From Blautia sp. MSJ-9 (GTDB lineage: Bacteria > Bacillota > Clostridia > Lachnospirales > Lachnospiraceae): a DNA stretch of 51,849 nucleotides. The translations under genes were made by a program, and so were the position numbers. Shown in pieces: positions 8,144-16,483 of the stretch. Under the pieces are notes generated by a model, which saw only the letters and a list, made by a program, of their open reading frames with translations, searched no databases and was not told the origin of the DNA. Within the stretch, counting starts at the first letter, position 1; every line of letters begins with the position of its first letter. The stretch covers positions 1 through 51,849 of the forward strand of contig NZ_JAHLQG010000035.1 of assembly GCF_018919065.1 (NCBI RefSeq), in the 5' to 3' direction.

Positions 8144-9277
8144 TTAAACAGATTGAATAAATTTCTCTACATAATGCAGAGCCGCTCCGATTGCCGGTGT
8201 ATATTGTCCGTTGGTACCGACCAGGATCTGAGTTTTATCCAGTATGAATGGTGCGGCTGTATGGAGATGTTCTGTCAGATATTCAATATCTTCTTCTGTA
8301 AAATAAGGTGCCAGATATCCGCTGAGGATGATCGGTGCATCAATAACAAGGTTAAGATTCTTCATGGCAAATGCCAGATGGTTTAAATAATCTTTCCAGA
8401 TTTGTATGATCTGGGGAGATTTTTTTTCGCGCAGAAGAGGGAAAAATTCTTTGGAAGGCATGCCTGCAGCCTGTTCCAGTGCATTGGCAGAGCAGTAGGT
8501 TTCCAGGCAGCCGCGGCTGCCGCAATAGCAAAGCGGACCATCGGGATTAATGCACATATGTTCAAGAGTTCCGCTGTGCATGGAGATTCCCTGATGAATA
8601 TGATGATTGGTAATGATGCCGCCGCCCAGATTTCGGTTCAGCAGGATGATAACAGCACTGTCAAGCTCCGGATGATTCCATAATTCAAGGAACGCAGCTG
8701 ATTTCGAATCATGTTCCAGATAGCAGGGATAAGGAAGATATCTGGAAAAATCATCCAGTTTCATGCCAACGTTATTCATGATATCTCCATATAGTACAGT
8801 GGTATGATCCGGGGATGTGATACCCTGTGTGGCAATAGAGATGCCAAGAACTTTGTCATTGTCGTACTGGCGCGATGAGATGAATTCCTTTACTGCGTCA
8901 GTAACCTGTTTATAGTAATCCGGTGTGTTGGAATATGGAAGCGGAATGGTGTCTGTATAGAAAGCATTTCCATACAGATCTACAGCAGTAATATGAAACA
9001 TCCCTTTTAAAATACCGATACCAATGGAAATTTTAAAATCTGATACAATCTGAAGGGCGTTTGCCTTTCTTCCACCGGTGGATTCAAAAAAACCATTTTT
9101 TTCTATAAGACCTTCCTGCTCCAGGAGATTCAGGTTCTGGCTGACAGTGGATAAACCCATCTGCAGTTCCTGAACGATCTGCAGCTTGGAGGTCGTTTTT
9201 TTTCTGTAAATGTACTGGTAAACCTTTGACTTATTTATTTTCTTGAGACTAATGTTGGTCAATCCCTTTTCACTCAT
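8144..9277 (-). CDS. ROK-family transcriptional regulator
   Basis: A 377-residue sugar-responsive regulator of the NagC/XylR type. Residues about 15-65 form a winged helix-turn-helix (KLQIVQELQMGLSTVSQNLN). Residues 80-377 form the ROK sugar-binding fold, including an acidic EHD at 188-190 and the zinc site made of H240, C250, C252 and C257 within CYCGSRGCLETYC. The ribosome site GGAGAAT precedes the ATG at 9277. It diverges from the mannitol dehydrogenase-family gene across 283 bp, so control of that gene and of its own expression is the natural inference. The inducer cannot be told from sequence. Confidence 0.9.
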   Translation of the reverse strand: MSEKGLTNISLKKINKSKVYQYIYRKKTTSKLQIVQELQMGLSTVSQNLNLLEQEGLIEKNGFFESTGGRKANALQIVSDFKISIGIGILKGMFHITAVDLYGNAFYTDTIPLPYSNTPDYYKQVTDAVKEFISSRQYDNDKVLGISIATQGITSPDHTTVLYGDIMNNVGMKLDDFSRYLPYPCYLEHDSKSAAFLELWNHPELDSAVIILLNRNLGGGIITNHHIHQGISMHSGTLEHMCINPDGPLCYCGSRGCLETYCSANALEQAAGMPSKEFFPLLREKKSPQIIQIWKDYLNHLAFAMKNLNLVIDAPIILSGYLAPYFTEEDIEYLTEHLHTAAPFILDKTQILVGTNGQYTPAIGAALHYVEKFIQSV

Positions 9278-9364
9278 AATATTCTCCTGATTATGTTATA
9301 AGATAATGTTAAGTTTCAGATTTATTGTAGCATACAACGAAAAAAAAACAATAAAAATATCCGG

Positions 9365-9376
9365 TGTGAACAGTAA
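9365..9376 (+). repeat. solo terminus of the palindrome-ended repeat family
   Basis: GTGAACAGTAAC, identical to the right terminus of the full elements at 27192-27333 and 28345-28498, stands alone in the divergent ROK/oxidoreductase region. Confidence 0.4.
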
Positions 9377-9473
9377 CGAATCAACTTGTCAATACCTATA
9401 GTAAAAATAAACAAAAAAGTCATTTGAAAATTAGAATTTCTGTCAATGGATTTTTTAAATAAAAAAATATATA

Positions 9474-9490
9474 CTCGACTTAAAGTTGAG
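9474..9490. promoter_or_regulatory. candidate operator (imperfect palindrome)
   Basis: CTCGACTTAAAGTTGAG is a 17-bp palindrome with one mismatch pair, 71 bp before the oxidoreductase start, in the region shared with the divergent ROK gene. It is a plausible binding site for the ROK protein. This is position-based inference. Confidence 0.4.
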
Positions 9491-9560
9491 ATATAAACGT
9501 AAGTAAAAAACATAATAACAAACAATAAGCATCGAATAAGACAAACAAGGAGGATATAAC

Positions 9561-11177
9561 ATGAAATTATCAATCAATGGAATCAAGGAACAGGAAGCAT
9601 GGAAAAAGGCAGGGATCGCTCTTCCGGGTTATGATGTAGAGGCTGCCTCTGAGAAAGCAAAGGAGAATCCGGTATGGGTTCATTTTGGTATCGGAAATAT
9701 TTTCCGCGTATTTATCGGTGGAATTGCAGATGGTCTTCTGGAAGAGGGAGTTCTGGATCGTGGGATTACCTGTGTGGAAACCTTTGATTATGATGTAGCA
9801 GACAAGATTTATGATCCATATGACAATCTGGGATTAAGCGTGATCCTGCATGGGGATGGAACCCGTGAGTATAAAGTAGTCGGAGCTTTTGCAGAAGCAG
9901 TGAAGGCACAGTCTTCTAATGCAGCACAGTGGAAACGCTTGAAAGAAATCTTCACAAGCAAATCCCTGCAGATGGTTTCCTTTACGATCACAGAGAAAGG
10001 CTATGCATTACAGAAAGCTGACGGAACATGGTTCCCGTTTGTAGAGGCAGATATCAAGAATGGTCCGGATAAAGCAGTTGGTGCCATGGCAGTTCTGGTT
10101 GCAATGCTTTATGAAAGATATAAAGCAGGCAAATATCCGATTGCACTGGTTTCCATGGATAACTGCTCACAGAACGGTGCAAAGCTTCGCGAGTCAGTAC
10201 TGACAATGACAGAAGAGTGGAAGAAAGCCGGATTTGTTGATGAGGGATTTGTAAACTATGTAAGCGATGAAAAAGTTGTTGCTTTTCCATGGACAATGAT
10301 TGATAAGATCACACCTCGTCCAAGCGAGCAGATCGCAGCAGATCTTGAAAAGCTGGGTGTTGAGAACATGCAGCCGGTGATCACAGGTAAGAAGACATAC
10401 ATTGCACCATTTGTCAATGCTGAGAAACCGCAGTATCTGGTAATAGAGGACAGCTTCCCTAACGGACGTCCGGCTCTGGAAAAAGGTTTCGGCGTATATA
10501 TGGCAGACAGAAATACAGTTAACCTTTCTGAACGTATGAAAGTAACAGTATGTCTGAATCCGGTTCATTCTGCTACAGGTCCGCTGGGAGTAGTTCTTGG
10601 ATATGATCTGTTTGCGCATATGCTTAATACAAATGAAGATATGATGAAAATGGCACGTATGATTGCTTATGATGAAGGTCTTCCGGTAGTTGCTGACCCT
10701 GGAATCCTTTCTCCCCAGGCATTTGTTGATGAGCTTTTTAACGATCGTTTTCCAAATGAATATCTGGGAGACACAAATCTTCGTCTGGCAGTAGATGTAT
10801 CTCAGATGGTTGGCATCCGTTTCGGCGAAACAATCAAAGCATATGTACAGAAATTCGGAGATGCTTCCAGACTGACAGCTATTCCTCTGGGAATTGCAGG
10901 ATGGCTCAGATATATGCTTGGTGTAGATGATGAAGGAAACAAATTTGAACTTGCACCGGATCCAATGAATGAGGAACTGAAGGAACAGTTTAAGGATATT
11001 GTAGTAGGCAAACCTGAAACATTCAAAGATCAGTTAAAATCAATTCTTTCTAATGAGCGTCTGTTCTTCACTGACCTTTACAAAGACGGTGTGGGAGAGA
11101 AGGTTGAGGATATGTTCCGTGAGATGATCGCAGGACCTGGAGCTGTAAGAGCGACAATACATAAATATGTTGGATGA
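9561..11177 (+). CDS. mannitol dehydrogenase-family oxidoreductase (fructuronate reductase/polyol dehydrogenase type)
   Basis: NAD(P)-dependent long-chain polyol/sugar-acid dehydrogenase of 538 residues. The N-terminal dinucleotide-binding segment VHFGIGNIFRVFIGG (about 39-53) replaces the usual glycine-rich loop. The catalytic part shows MKVTVCLNPVHSATG (about 314-328), with the Lys, Asn and His expected in this family (K-x-N-x-x-H pattern). AAGGAGG sits before the ATG at 9561. Fructuronate reductase (UxuB) and mannitol/arabinitol dehydrogenases share this fold, so the substrate is open; no uxaC or uxuA neighbour is present to support glucuronate catabolism. A ROK regulator diverges from it and a VOC protein follows 41 bp downstream, probably co-transcribed. 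Confidence 0.88.
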   Translation: MKLSINGIKEQEAWKKAGIALPGYDVEAASEKAKENPVWVHFGIGNIFRVFIGGIADGLLEEGVLDRGITCVETFDYDVADKIYDPYDNLGLSVILHGDGTREYKVVGAFAEAVKAQSSNAAQWKRLKEIFTSKSLQMVSFTITEKGYALQKADGTWFPFVEADIKNGPDKAVGAMAVLVAMLYERYKAGKYPIALVSMDNCSQNGAKLRESVLTMTEEWKKAGFVDEGFVNYVSDEKVVAFPWTMIDKITPRPSEQIAADLEKLGVENMQPVITGKKTYIAPFVNAEKPQYLVIEDSFPNGRPALEKGFGVYMADRNTVNLSERMKVTVCLNPVHSATGPLGVVLGYDLFAHMLNTNEDMMKMARMIAYDEGLPVVADPGILSPQAFVDELFNDRFPNEYLGDTNLRLAVDVSQMVGIRFGETIKAYVQKFGDASRLTAIPLGIAGWLRYMLGVDDEGNKFELAPDPMNEELKEQFKDIVVGKPETFKDQLKSILSNERLFFTDLYKDGVGEKVEDMFREMIAGPGAVRATIHKYVG

Positions 11178-11224
11178 TTTTCATCAGATGGATATTATAA
11201 CGGACTATCAGGAGGAAAATGAAA

Positions 11225-11617
11225 ATGAATTTAAAAGAACAGTTTAATGGAATTCAGCATATTGGAATTCCGACCAATGATATTGAAGCAACCATTGATT
11301 TTTATAAGGCTCTGGGATTTGAAATTGCTTTTCGTACAGTAAATGAGGAAGCAGATGAAGAGGTTGCTTTTCTGAAATTAAATACACTTGTTGTTGAGAC
11401 ATATGAGAATAAAGCAGCTAAGATGGAAGCAGGTGCCATCGATCATATGGCGATTGATGTAAAAGATATTGAAAAAGTATATGAAATGATTAATCAGGCA
11501 GGATTAAATACAACCAACGATACCGTTCATTTTCTTCCCTTCTGGGAAAACGGAGTAAAGTTCTTTACAATTGAGGGACCGAATAAAGAGAAGGTTGAGT
11601 TCAGCCAGTATTTATAA
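11225..11617 (+). CDS. VOC-family (glyoxalase-like) metalloprotein
   Basis: A protein of 130 residues with two beta-alpha-beta-beta-beta modules of the vicinal oxygen chelate fold. Likely metal ligands are the His in QHIGIP near residue 13, the Glu in VVETYE (about 57), the His in DHMAID (about 73) and the final Glu in VEFSQ. ATG codons at 11219 and 11225 compete; GGAGG at 11211-11215 is 3 nt from the first and 9 nt from the second, favouring 11225. The second strand group opens GIPTNDIEATIDFYKALGFE, as in lactoylglutathione lyase and epimerase relatives. It follows the oxidoreductase closely, so a role with the same substrate, such as epimerisation or detoxification, is possible but unproven. 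Confidence 0.8.
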   Translation: MNLKEQFNGIQHIGIPTNDIEATIDFYKALGFEIAFRTVNEEADEEVAFLKLNTLVVETYENKAAKMEAGAIDHMAIDVKDIEKVYEMINQAGLNTTNDTVHFLPFWENGVKFFTIEGPNKEKVEFSQYL

Positions 11618-11766
11618 AAGGGACAATTGTCCACAAACTGACATAATTCTGAAGATCGTATTCATACCAAAACAATTTATGGAATAATAACATTTGTATA
11701 GAACATTCATGGATTGAAAAAAATGGTGAAAAAACATATAATAATAAAAAAGTAAACGAGGAAGAT

Positions 11767-12789
11767 ATGGTTACGATTAAGGATATAGCAAATATTACAG
11801 GGGTTAGTCCGACTACAGTTGCAAATGTCATTCACGGAAGGACTAATAAAGTTTCCAAGGAAAATGTGGAACGTATTCAGAAAGCGTTAAAAGAAAACCA
11901 CTATGTCCCGAAGCTGGCCCAGGAGACAATGACCAGGGGAAAGACCAGGCTGATCGGTGTGGTGATTCATACAACAAAAGTTTATGAAGATACAACCATT
12001 GCAGACCCATTCTATGGAACAATCGTGGGAATTATAGAAAGAGAACTGCGTAAAGCGGGATATTATATGCTTTTGTATGCAGAAATGGATCTGGATAAAA
12101 TTTTCCAGATGTCTGCATCATGGAGTGTGGCAGGGATCATTACAGTTACATTTGCGCAGAAAGATTATGAGAAACTAAGAAACCTTGTAGACGGTTGTCC
12201 GGTGGTTGGAATTGATACATATGGAAAACAGGATGCGGATATTTATAATATTGGACTGGATGATTTAAATGGAAGTTATAATCTTGTAAATTATTTATTT
12301 CAATGCGGTTATGAGGAAATCCTGGTTTTGATGGAAGAAACCGCCAAAGGTGCAGATCTTGTGCGTGTAGAAGGGTACAAAATGGCACTTAGGAAAAATG
12401 GACGGGAATATCAGGCGAAATATCATATTTATGTAGATCCTGCAGATTCAGAAAAACGGAGAAAACGTTTAAAAGAGTTAGAACGCTTTTGTGGCAAAAA
12501 TTATGCTATTTTTTGTGTAAGTGATCAGTTGGCAGCAAGAGTCATGAGAAGCTTTCAGGAGGATGGGTATAAAATTCCGGATGATATAGGAATTGCAGGC
12601 TTCGATAATAATATTTACGGGACAATGCTATATCCGCGCCTGACAACAGTTAATCAGGATATTCCGAGAAAATCGGAAGAGGCAGTGAAGATGCTTATTG
12701 ATCTTATTGAGGGAAAAGAGGTAAGAAAAAAGGAAGTGATTCTTCCCACACAGTTAGTGATTCGTGACAGTACCAGAAAACAGAATTAA
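11767..12789 (+). CDS. LacI-family transcriptional regulator
   Basis: A 340-residue regulator with an N-terminal LacI helix-turn-helix and hinge (VTIKDIANITGVSPTTVANV, residues 2-21, then KVSKENVERIQKAL) and a periplasmic-binding-protein-like effector domain from about residue 60. ACGAGGAAG precedes the ATG. The sensor domain ends with the common PRLTTVNQDIPRKSEEAVKML segment. It sits just before the binding protein-permease-GH31 operon, whose promoter carries two copies of a LacI-like palindrome (12942-12955 and 13001-13014); regulation of that operon, probably repression relieved by an oligosaccharide or its product, is the likely role. Confidence 0.92.
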   Translation: MVTIKDIANITGVSPTTVANVIHGRTNKVSKENVERIQKALKENHYVPKLAQETMTRGKTRLIGVVIHTTKVYEDTTIADPFYGTIVGIIERELRKAGYYMLLYAEMDLDKIFQMSASWSVAGIITVTFAQKDYEKLRNLVDGCPVVGIDTYGKQDADIYNIGLDDLNGSYNLVNYLFQCGYEEILVLMEETAKGADLVRVEGYKMALRKNGREYQAKYHIYVDPADSEKRRKRLKELERFCGKNYAIFCVSDQLAARVMRSFQEDGYKIPDDIGIAGFDNNIYGTMLYPRLTTVNQDIPRKSEEAVKMLIDLIEGKEVRKKEVILPTQLVIRDSTRKQN

Positions 12790-12941
12790 AATAAAAGGCT
12801 TGATAATGCGGGAAATGAAATATATTTTTCGTGTTTTCAGGCTTTTTTACTGTTTGACATAAGCGGACTGTTGTTGGTCCAATAATTATGCGATTGTGCA
12901 AAATGTATAAAAATAATAGAATGACAATATGTAAATATACG

Positions 12942-12955
12942 GTGTTACACAACAC
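12942..12955. promoter_or_regulatory. LacI-type operator O1
   Basis: GTGTTACACAACAC is a 14-bp palindrome with a single mismatched pair, lying just upstream of the -35 of the ABC operon. It matches O2 at 13001-13014 at 12 of 14 positions; the centres are 59 bp apart. Confidence 0.7.
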
Positions 12956-12958
12956 CTA

Positions 12959-12987
12959 TTGTGCGTTTTAGGAATAGATGCTATTAT
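12959..12987 (+). promoter_or_regulatory. promoter of the ABC-GH31 operon
   Basis: TTGTGC at 12959-12964 and TATTAT at 12982-12987 are 17 nt apart, and TG at 12979-12980 makes an extended -10. Start of transcription would be near 12994, between the two operators. Confidence 0.7.
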
Positions 12988-13000
12988 AAATACAAGCTAA

Positions 13001-13014
13001 GTGTTGCGCAACAC
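13001..13014. promoter_or_regulatory. LacI-type operator O2
   Basis: GTGTTGCGCAACAC is a perfect 14-bp palindrome with the central CG step usual for LacI-family sites. It lies directly after the predicted transcription start, where bound repressor would block initiation or escape. Confidence 0.75.
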
Positions 13015-13063
13015 CTATAGAGAATACAATGATTTTAAGGGAAGATAGCAGGAGGTAATCAAA

Positions 13064-14293
13064 ATGAAAGGAAAGAAAGTATTAGCATTAGTTATGTGTG
13101 CAGTTATGGCAGCAGGAATGACAGTTCCGGTAATGGCAGAGGAGAAAGATGACAGCGGACGTGAAGTCATTAATTTTTTCAGAGCAGATGATGGACATAT
13201 GGATGTTATGCAGGATGTAATTGATGCATTTGAGGCAAGCCAGGACAAATACGCAGTAAATATTGTGGTTGCTCCTAATGATTCAAATCAGGAAAAGAGT
13301 CAGCTGACTACTTCTTTTTCTGCCGGAAGTTCTGAATATGATGTAGTTTCTATTGATACTGCCTGGGCTGGCGATCTGGCAGGTGCCGGATATCTGGAAG
13401 CACTGGATGGATATATGAAAGAATCCGGAAGAAAGGCATCTGAATATAATAAAGGCTCTCTTGATTCAGGAACTTATCGTGCGAAAACATATGCACTGCC
13501 TATTAATCCGGATTATGGTGTATTATTTTTCCGCAAAGATATTGTTTCACAGGAAGATGCGGACAAACTGGTAAGTGGAGATTATACATATGATGATCTG
13601 ATCACTATGGCAGAGAACTACAAAGGTCAGGAAGGAACAAAGACCGGACTTGTATTCCAGGCTAATCAGTATGAAGGACTTGTATGTAATGCAAATGAAT
13701 GGACAAATAATTTCAATGATGTCAAGGGTGGCCTGGAATTAATGAAGAAAGCAGTTGATTCTGACGCGACTCCGGAAGATATCCTGGTATATCAGGAAGA
13801 TCAGACCGCAAACAGCATGGTCAATGGAGACTGTGTTTTTGCAAGAAACTGGCCATATGCATGGGCACTCCTTACAGATGAGACTGCTGTTCATCAGGAT
13901 CAGATAGATATTGCACCTCTTCCAAATGGATCCTGTATCGGTGGATGGCTTGCAGCAATTAATACAAACAGTGAACATAAAGATGGCGCATGGGCATTCC
14001 TTGATTTCCTTACTTCCATGGATGGACAGGTGATCTATGCAGCTGGAAGCGGAAGTGCTCCCGGATGGACTGCAGCAGCTGATGATGAAAAAGTAAAAGA
14101 AGGAAACAAGCTTCTGGAAAATCCTGGATTTATTGCAGCATTAAATAATACGATTGCCCGTCCAAGCTCTGACAATTATCAGGAATTATCTGATAATCTG
14201 CAGATTACTATGCACAAATATTTATCTGGTGAGGCTGAACTGGATGATACAGTAAATCAGATAGAGACTTTACTGGACACAGAGGGAAAATAA
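13064..14293 (+). CDS. ABC sugar transporter, extracellular solute-binding protein
   Basis: A 409-residue member of the MalE-like binding protein class. A signal peptide (KGKK, hydrophobic residues 7-22) ends in VMA-EE around residue 25; there is no proper lipobox, because the only early Cys (position 12) follows Met. The mature part contains the family features DVVSIDTAWAGDLAGAGYL (about 88-106), YALPINPDYGVLFFRKD and a tryptophan-rich ligand region. GGAGG precedes the ATG. It is first in an operon with two permeases and a GH31 enzyme, so an alpha-linked oligosaccharide is the likely cargo. A hairpin directly after it may leave the binding protein more abundant than the permeases. Confidence 0.92.
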   Translation: MKGKKVLALVMCAVMAAGMTVPVMAEEKDDSGREVINFFRADDGHMDVMQDVIDAFEASQDKYAVNIVVAPNDSNQEKSQLTTSFSAGSSEYDVVSIDTAWAGDLAGAGYLEALDGYMKESGRKASEYNKGSLDSGTYRAKTYALPINPDYGVLFFRKDIVSQEDADKLVSGDYTYDDLITMAENYKGQEGTKTGLVFQANQYEGLVCNANEWTNNFNDVKGGLELMKKAVDSDATPEDILVYQEDQTANSMVNGDCVFARNWPYAWALLTDETAVHQDQIDIAPLPNGSCIGGWLAAINTNSEHKDGAWAFLDFLTSMDGQVIYAAGSGSAPGWTAAADDEKVKEGNKLLENPGFIAALNNTIARPSSDNYQELSDNLQITMHKYLSGEAELDDTVNQIETLLDTEGK

Positions 14294-14307
14294 AAACTTC
14301 AGTGAAT

Positions 14308-14341
14308 AAAAGGGCTGTCCGGTTTGTCAGACAGTCCTTTT
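14308..14341 (+). terminator. intra-operon hairpin (attenuating terminator or mRNA stabiliser)
   Basis: AAAGGGCTGTC pairs with GACAGTCCTTT and is followed by few T residues, 14 nt after the binding protein stop and 42 nt before the permease start. Such hairpins commonly set a high binding protein to permease ratio. Confidence 0.65.
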
Positions 14342-14382
14342 GAACTTTCAGATATCAATTTTGCAGAGAAAAGGAGAAAAAC

Positions 14383-15606
14383 ATGGTTAAGAAAATGACC
14401 TTTAAGCAGTTTCTGTTTATTCTGCCGCTTTTGATTTTTATTGGTGTTTTTTCTATCTATCCAATTGTAACATCCTTTATGTATACATTTTTTGATTATC
14501 GCATTAATGATCAGACCGCAAACAGCTTCTATTTGTCAGAACGTTTTAATGGAGAGCTGTTCTATGAGGATTGTGATTATATCAATTATTTTCTGGATGA
14601 TGATAAGACTTTAATATCAGAAGAGGATCAGAAAGCAGTAGAGGAAATCCAGGCAACAGTCAGCAGCGTAATGAGTGAATATGAAAATGCAAAGGGAACA
14701 GAGAAGATTTCTTCTGATAAAAAGGATGAACTGGTTGCTTTTAAAGAAAAGCTCAGAACAGATATTACTGCACTTTATGATAAATATCCGGATGTAGAGT
14801 TCTATAATAAAGACAAAATACCGGAGATTTTAGATGAAATGGACACATGTATTGTAAAGTCTAATTTTATTGGCCTGAAGGCTTATGGGAATCTGATCAA
14901 AGATACCCGTTTCTGGAAAGCTCTGGGACATACACTGATTTTTACAGTGATCTCAGTAGGAATTGAGCTGGTATTGGGAATGCTTCTGGCATTGATTATG
15001 AATAAAGCAATGAAAGGAATCGGTCTTGTCCGTACGGTTGCGCTGATTCCGTGGGCAATCCCCACAGCAGTATCAGCTATGATCTGGAGTTATCTGTATG
15101 ATGGAAGTTATGGAATTGTTTCTTTTCTGTTTAATAAACTGGGAATTATAAACAGTCAGTCTGCAATGCTTCTGACCTCTCATGGGGCGATGAGTGCTGC
15201 AATTATTGCAGATGTATGGAAAACAACTCCATATATGGCACTTCTTTTGCTGGCAGGCCTGCAGGTTATTGACAGAGGCCTTTATGAAAGCTCTGCGATT
15301 GATGGTGCAGGTCCGGTGGTGACATTCTTTAAGATCACACTGCCACTGGTGAAACCAAGCCTTCTGGTTGCCTTGTTATTCCGTACACTGGATGCATTCC
15401 GTGTATACGACCTGATCGCAATCCTGACAGGCGGCGGTCCTGGAAATGGAACAGAGAGTTTATCTATTTATGCTTATAAGCTGATGTTTGACCAGAGTAA
15501 TTATGGATATAGTTCCGTAGTTGTTATGGGAATGTTTGTTGTAGTAGCAATTATTGCATTCCTGTACGTAAAAGTACTCGGGGCAGATGTCATGGGAAAT
15601 GACTAA
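14383..15606 (+). CDS. ABC sugar transporter permease (MalF-like)
   Basis: A membrane subunit of 407 residues. The first membrane span lies at about residues 8-30, followed by an unusually long hydrophilic extracellular segment to about residue 165 that is rich in Asp, Glu and Lys, then five further spans. The cytoplasmic coupling loop with the EAA-type motif is ESSAIDGAGPVVTFFKITLP (about 304-323). AAAGGAG precedes the ATG. The long insertion recalls the P2 region of MalF but is not clearly homologous. No ATP-binding subunit is encoded in this operon, so it presumably works with a shared MsmK/UgpC-type ATPase made elsewhere. Confidence 0.9.
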   Translation: MVKKMTFKQFLFILPLLIFIGVFSIYPIVTSFMYTFFDYRINDQTANSFYLSERFNGELFYEDCDYINYFLDDDKTLISEEDQKAVEEIQATVSSVMSEYENAKGTEKISSDKKDELVAFKEKLRTDITALYDKYPDVEFYNKDKIPEILDEMDTCIVKSNFIGLKAYGNLIKDTRFWKALGHTLIFTVISVGIELVLGMLLALIMNKAMKGIGLVRTVALIPWAIPTAVSAMIWSYLYDGSYGIVSFLFNKLGIINSQSAMLLTSHGAMSAAIIADVWKTTPYMALLLLAGLQVIDRGLYESSAIDGAGPVVTFFKITLPLVKPSLLVALLFRTLDAFRVYDLIAILTGGGPGNGTESLSIYAYKLMFDQSNYGYSSVVVMGMFVVVAIIAFLYVKVLGADVMGND

Positions 15607-15620
15607 GGAGGGGAGAAAGG

Positions 15621-16451
15621 ATGAAAAAGGTAAGTACGTTTAAAGTAGTAAGCTGGATTTTTATTATTGCTTTTTTGCTGATTTCAGTATTTCCATTCTT
15701 CTGGATTCTGGTCACATCATTTAAACCTGAAACAGAAATATTCGGAGATGGCGCATATCGTATTATTGCGCAGCACCCTACACTGGATGCATTTAAAACA
15801 GTTATTTTTGAAAAAAATATTCTTAGGGCAGTATGGAACAGCTTTGTTATGTCCGGATTTACTACCTTGTATGTAATTGTTGTTGCGTCTATGTCTGCAT
15901 ATATCATATCCAGATTCAAATTCAAAGGAAAAAATCTTCTGATGGCACTGATCCTTACAGTAGCAATGTTTCCCCAGATGATTATTATCGGACCGGTGTT
16001 CAATATGTACTATTCTCTTGGAAAACTGAATTCCTACTGGGTATGTCTGGCGTATTCATCTATTACTCTGCCAAGTGCAGTATGGATTATGGTGGCACAT
16101 TTCAAACAGGTTCCTCTTGCACTGGAGGAGGCAGCGAAGATTGATGGATGTTCTACCTGGGGAACTTTATGGAGAATTATTTTTCCAATTGCAGCACCGG
16201 GAGTATTTACAACTGCGATTATGACTTTTATTTCAGCATGGAACGAATATCTTCTTTCATGTACCATGAACAGTAATGAATCAATCCAGACAGTTCCGGT
16301 CCGTATCGGATATCTGAGAGGGCAGTATACAATTTACTGGAACCAGATTGCGGCAGCTGCTGTAGTTGTAGTAATTCCTACTTTAGTGATGGTATTACTG
16401 TTCCAGAAACAGATCGTAGCCGGAATTGCCAATGGTGCAGTCAAGGAGTAA
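15621..16451 (+). CDS. ABC sugar transporter permease (MalG-like)
   Basis: A 276-residue permease with six predicted membrane spans. The coupling-helix EAA motif is LEEAAKIDGCSTWGTLWRII (about 168-187). It starts 14 nt after the first permease stop, behind AGGAGGGG. The C-terminal segment LFQKQIVAGIANGAVKE is the normal end of MalG-type proteins. Together with the preceding permease it forms the membrane channel for the sugar bound by the operon's solute-binding protein. Confidence 0.92.
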   Translation: MKKVSTFKVVSWIFIIAFLLISVFPFFWILVTSFKPETEIFGDGAYRIIAQHPTLDAFKTVIFEKNILRAVWNSFVMSGFTTLYVIVVASMSAYIISRFKFKGKNLLMALILTVAMFPQMIIIGPVFNMYYSLGKLNSYWVCLAYSSITLPSAVWIMVAHFKQVPLALEEAAKIDGCSTWGTLWRIIFPIAAPGVFTTAIMTFISAWNEYLLSCTMNSNESIQTVPVRIGYLRGQYTIYWNQIAAAAVVVVIPTLVMVLLFQKQIVAGIANGAVKE

Positions 16452-16483
16452 ACAGTTAAAGAGTAAAAAGGAGGCATAAACTG

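Noticed and set aside
13798..14528. An 18-nt identical stretch in the binding protein and first permease genes, encoding DQTANS in both
   Set aside because: Short, in coding sequence of unrelated proteins; most simply chance.
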